Source of the DNA: Gnetum montanum
Lineage: Eukaryota > Streptophyta > Gnetopsida > Gnetales > Gnetaceae
NCBI GenBank assembly: GCA_015680685.1
Contig: MNCI01006539.1
Coordinates: 40,908-104,907 of the forward strand
Direction of reading: 5' to 3'
Length of the DNA: 64,000 bases
A program made the position numbers and the translations under genes. Numbering within the stretch: the first letter of the stretch is position 1; every line of letters begins with the position of its first letter. The notes below the pieces were generated by a model that worked only from the letters and a program-made list of their open reading frames with translations, was not told the DNA's origin and did no database searches. This document shows, piece by piece, positions 22,990 to 33,326 of the stretch.

Positions 22990-25880
22990 TGGAGAAGATC
23001 AAATGATCCCAAGTAGTGGTGGTTTCTAAGGCTTCGAGGGACCTTCATTGGCTTCACGCACTGGCAATGGTTAATGCGATTGTGGTTGTTCCACTACTGT
23101 TGTGACTTCTAGTAGGAAGTGGAAAGCATCCAGAAGTGCTTTCATTTTCTCCTCTTACTCCTAGGATCATGCACCATCCATGTAGCTTTCCCAATGTGGG
23201 TTCAAACAAGCACATCCCAAGGACACGGGATTGCTGAAAACAAATCCTTGGCATTGACAAACTAGGTAGCGAACTGTTTACTTTCAATGTTAAATGCCTT
23301 GACTGTGTCTTTCAACTCTTGGTAGCTATTCATCCATCTAGCTAGGTTCTCAATGATATATCCTTGATCTCTGAATCATCCTCTAAAAACTTTGATTTTA
23401 GTGTTAGTAATCTCAAGCTTTTGCTTGGTGTCTTTGTGGTGTTTGAACTCAGCCTCATATAGCAAATACAAGTTAGCCACTTGTTTCTCCAATTTTAACC
23501 ATGACCATCTAGCTGTTAGCATTACTAGGTTTGTGTAACAAATATTGGCCAACTCCATGTATTCTATCATCTTCTTGATTTGCAACTCCTTCAAGCAGAT
23601 CTCCACTTTGGTGTAGGCATCAATCCCATTAAGGATGGGATGCCACATCTCTCTTCCTTTCTAGAGTTTTTGAAGGGCTTCATTTATTTTTTCCTTTGTC
23701 ATCTAAATTTTTTTTCATTTATTTCCTTTTGCAGGCCAACTTGGTCCCTATAGTGATTCTTCACTTTCTCAAATTTTAGGGCTTCATTCTTCTAGGTGAT
23801 GATCTTGATGTAGAATTTTGGTCAAGGTGCATACCTTCTCCATTGATAGATTACGATTTTCCATGGCCAATTTCCTTAGTTCAATGTTGACTCTGGCAAG
23901 CTACTTCTACTGTTGATGAATGAATTCTTGCATTTGATCTCTTTGAGCATCAACATTTTGTAGGTGATGATTTTGCATAGTTAATGCTTTATTCTCCTGG
24001 CTCATCTGATTCAAGTACTTTTTGATGGAATATGTTTTAACTTTTGCTACAAACTATTTGAAGATGGTCATTACTGCTTCCTCCTCAACCTTCTGAAATT
24101 GTTCTTGAAGTTGTTTGATAGCTTAATCTCTTGTCACTGTTGGGCTAAGGATTACTTGTTTTACAAGCCAGGCATGAAGTTCAGCAACCTTCATGGTCAA
24201 GCATTGATTTTTCTCTTGTGATGTTTCTTGTTGCCCCTCCAAAATGATGCATTTTCCCCTTACATTCAGTAGTTTTAAATAGGTTGCAGTGATGTTCTTT
24301 GGGAGATTAAAGATGTTCGGAGTCAGTTGCCTGGTTCCTACTAGTCATTCCAGCAATTTTTCATGTTGGGCTACATTTAATTTTCCATTGACCATGCTTG
24401 TTGATGTTTGTACATGTTGAAGTGCATATATGTCTAGTACAAACACTGTGGGTGCATTCAATGCTTCTACTGCATGGTCAACAACCACCTTTTCCATTGT
24501 CTCCTACCCTTGGTGCTACATCACCAAGACAGTTGCCTCTTCACCTTTCTCCAACTGCAACAAAAAATTGTAGCATTCTTAGAGATTTCTGGGAATAGAT
24601 GATGTGTTGCTAATGATGCCATCACCTCTTGAGCATTGGGATCTAACCTCGAAGGAAGCTGCATTCATTGGACAAAAAAAATGAAACCATCTCTCTCCAT
24701 CTAGCTAATTGTTCGGGCCACCTCATTAAGGTGACTCATTGCTCGCCGATACACAGATGGATCTACCCCACTTGTTCCTACTTGTTGCTCTTGTTTGCTT
24801 AAGAGCTATTCTTAGGTTGACGTAGATGCTTAAGAATTGCGCAAGCCTCTAGTGTTATCTCTTGAGTGGGTGGTGGTGGTGGTAGATCCTCTTCTTGAGT
24901 GGTTGTTGGCATCTTATCTTTCATGATTTCTACCCATGAGGCTAAGGAAGCATGCCTGAGAGTATTTTTAGAATAGCAGACAATGCTTACCCTTTTGGAA
25001 AGTTTTCTGATGAGGCACAGAAAGGGTAAGATCTTTCTTCCACGTTCATTCTCCTTGAAGCACTTCTCGATCTCCAAATAGATCAAGTGTGGAAGGTTAA
25101 CAAAAAATTTCCTGCTTAGAGCGATGCATACTCAGGCAGAGAAAGTAGTCACCTTACTTGGCCTCACTATTGGATTAAGGTGATAGGCCATAATCTTGAA
25201 ATAAATTTGCTCCACCGGTGTGAGTGCACAATACTCCTTATGATCCACCCCATAGCATTGCTGGGTCCATTCCCTTTTTGCCTTAGGATTGACTTTTGTT
25301 GATATCTCTACCAATTGTGTTCCAATGTTTGGCAACCCTAGTGCCTATGTAATAGCTTTAACTAAGTAGGACACTTGAATGTCCTTGATTTTTACAATGA
25401 ACCCCAGCCTTCAGTTACTCTAGAAGAGATAGGTTTCTCCCATGTACCATTCCCACTGGACATGATGATTGGCCACATGGGAGAGGCTTGCAATTGTGTT
25501 TTGACATCCCTTAGAGCTTTTTCCAAAAATGGCTTGAAGTTTATTTCTTAAAGAACTAATCTTTGGATTTCTCCAGACTTGATGATGTCTAGGTAGGATT
25601 GAGTCAGAGTGACCTCAAGCCTTGGCATGGGTCCAGGAGCTATTGGGATTGTTTTGTAGGCAGTTCTTCCTTTGGAATCTATTGAACAGATTCGACTTTA
25701 GGCTCCTCTCGAAGACGTCCCATTGCATGGGTGACCTTTGGTAGTTCTTGGCCCTGTTCTTGTTGGCCCCTTCCAGCTCTGGGTCATTTCTCCCATGGTT
25801 GTGAGGGTTCTTCTTGCAAACGCTTTTGTTTTGGTGCCATCTATAATCATAATAAGACCATGGATTAGTAATCATTGTGT
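22990..25880 (-). pseudogene. Extra ORF downstream of pol in element B
   Basis: This ~2.9-kb decayed frame is in the same sense as gag-pol, between integrase and 3' LTR. Recognisable parts in order are: a basic N-terminus (25875-25615); YHLNPIVRPSKV (25150-25190); LEIEKCFKENERGRKILPF and LIRKLSKR (25000-25086); a proline run (PPPPPTQE, near 24880); long coiled-coil-like segments (about 24400-23380); and CPWDVLV plus GKATWMVHDP near the C-terminus (23150-23220). A second copy is at 1294-4130. The middle part resembles the 'putative plant transposon protein' domain of plant gypsy 3' ORFs (recalled, not searched). Function unknown; Athila elements are known for an env-like or other ORF in this position. 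Confidence 0.65.
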
Positions 25881-26372
25881 AACCTTAAAACTATTAAGAT
25901 ACCTTAACTCTTGAGGATAGTTACACTTGGTTAAGTTGTGATTATGGCTAATTTAATTAACCCAATTATTATTTATTTATGTATTATCATTAATAAATCA
26001 TCTTGAAGGTTGTTGGAAGGGTTAACTTGGGAAAAATTTAATGTTTATATGTGGTTAAGGTTATTAACCCTTTGAGGGAGTTGAGAAAATTTTCAAAAAT
26101 TTTCATCGATTTTTCATTTGAAACCTTAAGGTTTGTGGCCCACACGATAAAAATCTTACCTTTGGTAAGCACAGGATCGAAAAATGGAGTGATTTGGATC
26201 TAAAAATTTGCAAAAATTCCCCGTGTGTTATGAGCAAATTGCAAAAAATTCCTCAGTGATGCAACTATTAACCACCATTGACTTTTGTTGACTTTGGTCA
26301 AACTTTCAAAATATAAGAAAATTTTCAACAAAATTGGGATCAAATGAAACCTTAGAAGACCAAGAATAGTAT
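25881..26372. other. Spacer of element B between integrase side and extra ORF
   Basis: AT-rich, no gene. It contains repeated AAAATTTTC words and TTGAC words (26278-26310). It is continuous with 33327 onward once element A and one GAAAT copy are removed. Confidence 0.6.
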
Positions 26373-26377
26373 GAAAT
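26373..26377. repeat. Target-site duplication of element A, left
   Basis: GAAAT, identical to 33322-33326. Confidence 0.8.
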
Positions 26378-27189
26378 TGATGAGTGGTGAGGTACCCCTA
26401 CACTCAACCATACAAATACGAGTGTCTCACACGTGATCCAGTCAAACTCCAAGGACTAAGTGCTTACGCACCTTAATGGAACACTTAAGGTTAATTAATC
26501 ACTGTATTCCCAAACTTATTTGTATTGTCATGGTTGTATGGTTAAGTAAGATTGAGGTATATGATCTTTATATCTTTTATCTATTTAATGTCTTATGCTA
26601 ATAGGGGAAGATGAAGAGAACTAAGTGACTAACTTTCATTGACTATTCACTAACTAAGTTATAATTGTCCTAGCACTAGTATCTGTTCCCACTTGTTGCA
26701 CATACCCTAAACTAGTGCAACACCGCTGGGATTACCAAACGCTACTCGTTACTGGGTTACCAAGCGTTACACACGTGCTCGAAGCAGTCGTACTGAGTGC
26801 ACTTAACTAGGAGAGTCAAGGGTTGAGAGAGATTAATTATCTAGGAAAGCATTTAAACATTTCAAAATGATTAATTCCTGTTTAGCTTAGTCCACATGCT
26901 GCAAGGTTTATCAAAAAGTTCATCTTTATTACTGTACACAAATGTGTGCTCAGGTACAATTTTCTTGAATAAAGATCCATTCACTTTAAGACTCCTACTA
27001 CGGGCACATGGAAATTATTCTAACTCTGGAATGGTAAAACTACAAGAGTTTGGCTACAGGTCTAAATCTAAGTGCCTAAAATAGGGAAAGCTGCCTATTA
27101 TTTAATGACATTGCGGTGGGCTATGATATCACGCACGTGATATCACAGGGGGGGACGTGATATCGCGTATGCGATATCGCGGCTCATCA
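26378..27189 (-). mobile_element. 3' LTR of element A (alpha subfamily)
   Basis: 812 bp, TGATGAG to CTCATCA. It matches the LTRs at 1-389 and 390-1067 closely (including the shared block at 'gatccagtcaaactc') but differs greatly from the 5' LTR of the same element. U3 holds four GATATC(A/G)C units (27125-27180). The TATA box has decayed (minus strand near 27090-27100). Paired GGGATTACC/GGGTTACC motifs lie at 26728-26770. Confidence 0.9.
27125..27180. repeat. GATATCAC/GATATCGC palindromes in U3
   Basis: Units at 27125, 27139, 27159 and 27173 form two palindromic pairs, GATATCACG-CACGTGATATC and GATATCGCG-TATGCGATATC. Two units read CAC instead of CGC, so the pair evolves in concert: a change in one arm is mirrored in the other. 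Confidence 0.85.
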
Positions 27190-27201
27190 TACCCCGATGA
27201 C
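27190..27201 (-). promoter_or_regulatory. Polypurine tract of element A
   Basis: GTCATCGGGGTA on the minus strand directly abuts the 3' LTR. The next 60 bp (ending near GGGAAGGTATGGGATT) are conserved with element B. Confidence 0.7.
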
Positions 27202-29030
27202 TAAATAAAAACTCATCCTTGTGTTCCTTACAAAATATTGGGAAGGTATGGGATTGTTGACTTAAATGACACTAATGGTGAATGGGGTGACACGTGAATG
27301 AATCATCATTACAATACATGACAATATTAGTGTTCATGACAATAAGAGTGAACACTATACACATTTGAGATCCAACCTTATTTGGCAGCTGAAAGAGAAG
27401 AGAGAGAAAAGAAGAAGATGTGTTGTTGTTGATGCCAAAATTGCACCTTCCATTGGTCATCCATAAGCACACCATCAATCTTGTTCCTTGCATAATTGCT
27501 CTAGCACCATTCCATTCTAAGTGTTCCCTCCAGATCCAATCCATTGCTGTATGATTGCCATCTGCACACACAACACAGTCTTATATTAGCAAGGGTAAAT
27601 GAATCACANNNNNNNNNNNNNNNNNNNNNNNNNNNNNNNNNNNNNNNNNNNNNNNNNNNNNNNNNNNNNNNNNNNNNNNNNNNNNNNNNNNNNNNNNNNN
27701 NNNGGAGAAAAAGAAACAATGGAAACACCAATAAAATGGATGTCAGGGATGGAAATGAAAAAAATAAATGTTGATTGTGAAAATGCTTAAGGGAAAGAAA
27801 TTAACAAATGGGCCAAATAGGAATGCCAGTGGGTCCTCCCCAAAGCAGGCTCATGCCCTTAATGCCTTGACAATCTCACATTCAAAGAGTCCGTAGGATC
27901 TGTAAATGCCTTTTGGAAACAAGAGTTAAATTCTTAACCACAAGAGTTTACCAAAAAGAAAACAATACATCAACCGAAATATGGACTATTGATACAACCA
28001 GCAATGAGGTGAAAAATGGAGAAAGAAGGATAGAAAGAAGAGAATGAAATGGAGTCTCAAGAACAAGGTGGTGTACAACCCCTTGTGTATTAATGGTTAA
28101 TGTGACTTAGTAGATCTCATTCCAAATCTAGCCTCAAACAATCCACATCCAGTGACTTTGCATTAATACATTTGGCCAATCCATCCACCTGAAGTAATGA
28201 GAATGCTTTCACCAACAAGTCACCACCATTACGAGGAAACAAGAAAGGAGAAAGTAGGAAGCGAGAAAGGGTCTTAGTTAGAGGGAATATGTTTGTTTAG
28301 TTCCATAACCAGTGCTTGTAGCCTAGATGATTATTTCATCTAAGGGATGTTCTTTGAATTCTCACTTTTCATTTTTCACTTTACTTTTTTTTTGCGTGAG
28401 AACCACACCATGCAAAGACTTATTATTTTTATTAGCTCAACTTCCTAATAATGAAGCATTGTTGGAATGGTAAGGAAAACTCAAGAAGAAAACATCCAAG
28501 AACCCAAGAGAATGGCTAGCACAAATGCATCAAATCCCCTGGAAGTCACACCCTTTTCAATCCTTGAGTCCTTCCTTAGTTCAAGAAATGCCTAGTCACC
28601 AATTTGTTGATAGTTCTTATTATTGAAAGAAAGAGATTGTATAGTTACAAGCCAAGAGAGACCATAGAAATTCATGGATGCATGGATGACATGGACTCAT
28701 TGCCTATTATATCAAAAGAACCATACCTTAGTATCAACATTATAACTCAAAGGTAAAAACAAAACATTAGCAATCAATGGAATACAGTTCATACCATCAT
28801 TAGGAGCACTTAATAGGTGACAAACCTAACAAAATAAATAAACACACAAATAAATGAAAAATTATGAATGATGTTGCAAAACAAAAACAAGAAAAGTTAA
28901 AGAAATTTGTAAAACAAAAATGTGTAAAATAAAAACTTAAAAAGGAACGGAGGGCCTTGATTGATCAGCATAAGTGACCATCTCCCCCATGACTAAGTTG
29001 TAAGGGGGAGATTCGAACTAATGAGCGAGG
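27202..29030. other. 3' untranslated spacer of element A
   Basis: No gene. Blocks such as GTGGGTCCTCCCC and GCAGGCTCATGCCC (27830-27860), and CACACCATGCA-AGACTTATT (near 28407), recur at 33510-34100 in element B. This shows both share the same 3' spacer. An assembly gap of Ns interrupts it. Confidence 0.7.
27609..27703. other. Assembly gap (95 Ns)
   Basis: A run of N. Reading frames drawn across it are artefacts. Confidence 1.
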
Positions 29031-32000
29031 TCATCCTTTCTCCGATGTGTTATGTGCATTGACCATTCTAGATTCATGGTAAGGTTTGGTCTGTTGCACA
29101 TGGACTAGTAATCTTTTATCGAAGTGCTTGTTTGAAGTTTTTAGGAATTTCCAACTTCCTCCTATTGATGTTTTTAGGTTAAGGGTTGGAAGTTGGCGAT
29201 GCTCTTTCTCCAGTGCATCTATGCTTTCAACGTGGGCGCAAGTTGTTCCCTCAGTTAGTTCCATGCATGTTGGTGAGCAGCTCTCTTGATCAATTGTTAA
29301 CCACTAGGTGTCTTCTTGTTGTATGGTTGCTACACACAGGCACTTTTGTATGTTAATTTCTTGGGCACACCAGTTGCATGTAGGCAATGCTGAACATTCT
29401 TGTATGCAATCACACCCTGTATCACTGTATGTGATCCATGGAACTTTCTTCTTCTTGATCTTCCCAAAATTATTTTCCTTAGATATTTCCAGGGAAAGAT
29501 CACAGATTCCTAGATGTGCATTTATGGTACTTAGCCATGCCCTTCCCATTATTATTGGGAAGTCCCCTTTATCATTGTTTACTTGTATCACTAGAAAACC
29601 AGCTGGGTATGACCATCCACACACAGTGGTAATGATGTCCTCCACCAGTCCCAAGGGAAAAGTGATGGACTGGTCAGCCAGCTCTAAGCGAATATTGCTC
29701 TTCTTTAATGGATGTAGGTTCTAAGATTTATACATCTCTTATGATATTAAGTTGACTTTGGAACCTGAGTCTAGAAGAGCTTTACATGGTTCATTCCCAG
29801 TGACTTGGAGATAGATTAAAGGACTTCTGGGGTTAGAGAATTTCCTAGGAAGGTGGCCCTCCTTAATCCAGTCAGTGACAGCATGTGTTAACATAACTGT
29901 GTATGTTGAGCTCTATTTTTGGTTTGAAGGGAGCTCTAAAGCCTTATTTAATGGAGAAGTGTTCAGAGGCTCAACAACTTGTGGTTGTGAGAGCTTGGTT
30001 GGACTGTTGGTTTCAAAGAAAGGTCTTCTCTTTGTACAGTTGTCAGAACCAGCAGCGGGTTGAAAGTTTACAGCTCTCGTAGCATTGTGTTGCTGTGGTT
30101 GAGTGTGTAGTTCCCCTTGCATTGCTGGAGTGGGTGGTAATGGAGCTATCGGTGTGAGAGTTGCAGATGGGTTTGGAGGATGGTATGTCTGTGGGTTGTC
30201 TCTCCTAGGAGAAGGAGTCCTATAATACTCCCGAGATTGGTAGTGACGTTGTGGTGTCATGTGACCAATAGAGTCATGTGGATAGATTGGCTGTTGCATG
30301 TAATAGCCATATGGATCCAGTTGCTGGTAAGGGTATTGTTGCCTTGGTGGTGGCATCCCCCATGACTATGGGTATTGCCACTGCTGGTGTTGCTTAATAG
30401 GTTGTGGCGGAGTTCCACTTGGATAATACATTAAAGGTTGGTGGAACTGCCTTGGGTTACCTTGGGGATAAGGTAATCGTCAGGGTGCTTACCATTTGTT
30501 AAGTTGTGGGTTGAGTGCACACACCCCATACTCTTGTAGGTGTGAGATTACTGGGCAACATCCCTTAGGATGGTCATATTGGCATATCTCACATCCACCG
30601 TCATTGTTCATATCAGAATCCACAACCTCTTCGGTGATGGCCATTTTATCCTTACCTTTGTTATGTGCATGGTCCATGTCCCTCTTTTTATTTTTTTCAT
30701 AGTCACTACCTCGCTCCTTAGACTCCTCTACAATTTTAAGAATGGTTTCAAATCTACTATCTAGGGAGTTCCACATCTGGTCTACCTTTGCTGACACTTC
30801 TATTGTTAATTTTTGGAGCAGTAAGATTTTCCTATTCACCATCTCTTCAAGTGGTAACTCTTCCTCCTCATCACAGAATCTTACTTCCCTTTTTTAGAGG
30901 GAAGGATCTCGGTTGTACTCCTCTGCACTTTCTCTCTTACATAGCTCTCCTTCTTTCTTGGCTACTTGCTCTAGCAATCTATGAACCTGATGAGACCTAA
31001 GCTCTGATAATATCCCTTGGGCATACGTTCCAAGAGTTCTCCTTGTTTCATGTCTAAGTCCATCTACGAGATGGCGTAGTTGATCCTACTGCACGTAACC
31101 ATGGCCTAGGCAACAATGTAACAGTGCATAATAACAGCCCATGGTAGCATCCAAGGGTTCATGATTTCCTTGCTTCCATCCTTGGATTTGCATTCACAGG
31201 TTGGACACCCGGGAGTACGTTGTATACTTATCATTACATAGTTCTAGCATCGTACTCCACTTTCGAATGGATTCCGGTTCTAAGGACCGGTACCAGCTTT
31301 CTGCTTCTTTTACTAGTATCCTTGGGAACAAATTTAGCTTTTGCCATTTATTCTCAATGTTTTGCAAGGCACATGCATCATGAAATTCTTGTAAGTGGTT
31401 CTAAGGATCAGTGTTGTATCCACCCTCAAATCATGGGATGTTATTCATGTCTAACCTCTTGATCCTGCTATCTTTTTGGTGCCTTATGGGAATTCTTATG
31501 GCCTCTGTGATATCTAACATGCTTCGGGTTATGAGTAGGGGTTCTTCATGATCATTTTGTTCATAGCATTTGTGATGTCTACGCAGTTCCCTACTCTCCA
31601 TTCTTCTATGCCGTGATTCTCTAGAGTGCCCTGGTCCTTGTTCTCGACTCTCTCATCAAGGTTTCTCACTCTGTTTACCTTTATCCTCATGGTTAGGTTC
31701 CTTATGACTACGTCTTGATACTGAAGGAGAGGGTGAATGTGATGATGAAGGTGAAGAAGAAGGAGAACCATCATCATGACGATGTTTCCTACCTTCTCTT
31801 CCATGGTCTCAGCCCTGATCGTGATTACGATCAGATTGCCCACCCTTATCATGTGTTCGTGTTCCCTCGTTGAACACTTGTTGTTCGTGGAGATCAGAAC
31901 CAAGGTTGTACACCATGGAGTGAAGGTTTTGATACACCACCTCTTGACCATCGTTAGGAGGGGGAACATCAATTGGTGGGAAACCTATTGAAATTAGTTC

Positions 32001-32462
32001 ACCATCTCCAATTTCACTTAAAATGTGCAAGACATTATGGGGCTATTTACCCTTCAAAGATGTATGATATCTCTCTTGTTGCAAGTTCCTTTGACATTGC
32101 GCTTCCGTGGGATGGTAGTCCCTTGTGTCATGATCACATGCAACGTACTCTGCATACAATTGTGACATGCCTATTCGTGTGAGAGCACGAAGGAGCATGT
32201 TGGGGACTGCTCGATCTAGAGGTAACACTATGTTACCCTCCAAGTCTCTCCAACGCAGTTGTTCATCTTGATGGAGAATAAAGGTAAAGTTGGGTACATA
32301 TTCATCATGATGAATATATACCACATGAAATTGTTGAGGAACTAGCGGATCTTCGTTACGTGTGTTGTGCCGTTGACTGTCTCTTGTGTTGGTCCTAGGT
32401 GGTGAAGTGCTTTTTTGTGAAGAAGAAGATATTTTTGTCTTGTTTGGTGTGCTAATTACCAT
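29031..32462 (-). pseudogene. Gag-protease frame of element A, ending in an integrase tail
   Basis: From the ATG at 32462 to 29031 the frame is kept for about 1143 codons, with only point-mutation stops. Order: charged and Ser/Arg-rich N-terminal part (to ~31650); gag core with LDMNNIP, FEGGYN and KLNLFPRILVKEAESWY (31400-31250); an acidic/basic linker; a knuckle-like C-x2-C-x3-H-x3-C (CEICQYDHPKGC, near 30585); a Pro/Gln-rich stretch (30356-30100). Next is the aspartic protease with intact LLDSGSKVNLIS (near 29780) and IIMGRAWLSTI (29520-29550). After the protease the frame runs into LLVHVQQTKP (near 29090-29120), matching the extreme C-terminus of element B's integrase (LVNIQQVKPF). RT to integrase core is deleted. 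Several stops equal CGA to TGA or CAG to TAG. Confidence 0.8.
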
Positions 32463-32559
32463 TGTCTTATTTTTATTTTGATCAACCCTAAGGGTTCGTT
32501 CTAGCGTCCCAACGATATGAATGATCTCCTATGTTCTACATAGCACAAAAACAACTAAG

Positions 32560-32577
32560 TCCCCAGTAATGGCACCA
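32560..32577 (-). promoter_or_regulatory. Primer binding site of element A
   Basis: On the minus strand TGGTGCCATTACTGGGGA lies one base inside the 5' LTR. It aligns with the Asp-tRNA-type site of Athila/Tat elements but with more differences than the site of element B. Confidence 0.75.
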
Positions 32578-32578
32578 A

Positions 32579-33321
32579 TGATGAGTGGCGAGGTACCCCT
32601 ACACTCAACCATACGAATACAAGTGTTTCATGCAACCAACCATAGGTCACAGTTCGCTGTCTTCCCACTTGGACTAGTATTAGCTTTGTCATGTATGGTT
32701 TAGTCCAGAGTGAGGTGTATGATGTGTATCTACACTAGTACTTACTCCTAGGTATGATGGAAAATAATATTAATTAAACTAGGGGAGAGAGAGAGAGAGA
32801 ATCTGACTAGCCTAAGTGTGATGAGTATCTGTTCCTTAATCATCCATACACATCTTGGACCTCGTGCACGACTACCACTGGGATTACCAAGTGCATGGCC
32901 TAAGTACGCTACTGGGTTACCAAGTAATCACACTTGAATGCTTGTAATTAAGTCGTAGTCATTCCATGTTTAATAGGAGATAAGAGTGAAGAGATATTAA
33001 CTAGGAAAGCAGTAAATAACAATTAAATAACTAATTAAGCTAAGTGGATGCTACAATGATGAAGTAATCTTGATCTTTATTGCCAGTCATGTGCATGTCC
33101 AAGTACGTCACACTCGAATAAGGATGTCGTACAATTACAATCACCATACTGCACGCATGCACTGGGAGAAAAGGGTTGAGAGAAATATAAACTTAAAAAC
33201 TTACAATAAAATCTAAGAACTAATGCCCAAAACCAAGTGTGCTACCTTTTATTTATAGGCTCACACTGGAACGGCGATATCGGGGCTACGATAACTGGGC
33301 CGAACAGACCATGACTCATCA
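32579..33321 (-). mobile_element. 5' LTR of element A (beta subfamily)
   Basis: 743 bp, TGATGAG to CTCATCA, with a minus-strand TATA box (CTATAAAT, near 33250-33258) and ATGACTCAT at 33311-33319. After the first ~50 bp it diverges strongly from the 3' LTR at 26378-27189. It retains only scattered blocks such as CACTGGGATTACCAAG and CTACTGGGTTACCAAG (32875-32930). It contains a GA microsatellite at about 32787-32802 that the other LTRs lack. U3 has a single GATATCGG. Confidence 0.85.
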
Positions 33322-33326
33322 GAAAT
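33322..33326. repeat. Target-site duplication of element A, right
   Basis: GAAAT, identical to 26373-26377. Confidence 0.8.

Larger units (their letters stand above)
26378..33321 (-). mobile_element. Element A: non-autonomous Athila-like retrotransposon nested in B
   Basis: 6.94 kb with perfect GAAAT duplications at 26373-26377 and 33322-33326. In element sense: 5' LTR (33321-32579), primer site, gag-protease, a short integrase-tail remnant, 3' spacer with an assembly gap, polypurine tract, 3' LTR (27189-26378). RT, RNase H and almost all integrase are missing, so it would depend on a relative such as B for replication. Gag and protease are the best preserved coding sequences in the window. 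The two LTRs are of different subfamilies, which a simple insertion cannot explain. Confidence 0.8.

Noticed and set aside
27501-27790. Reading frames across the N run
   Set aside because: They exist only because Ns are read as open codons.
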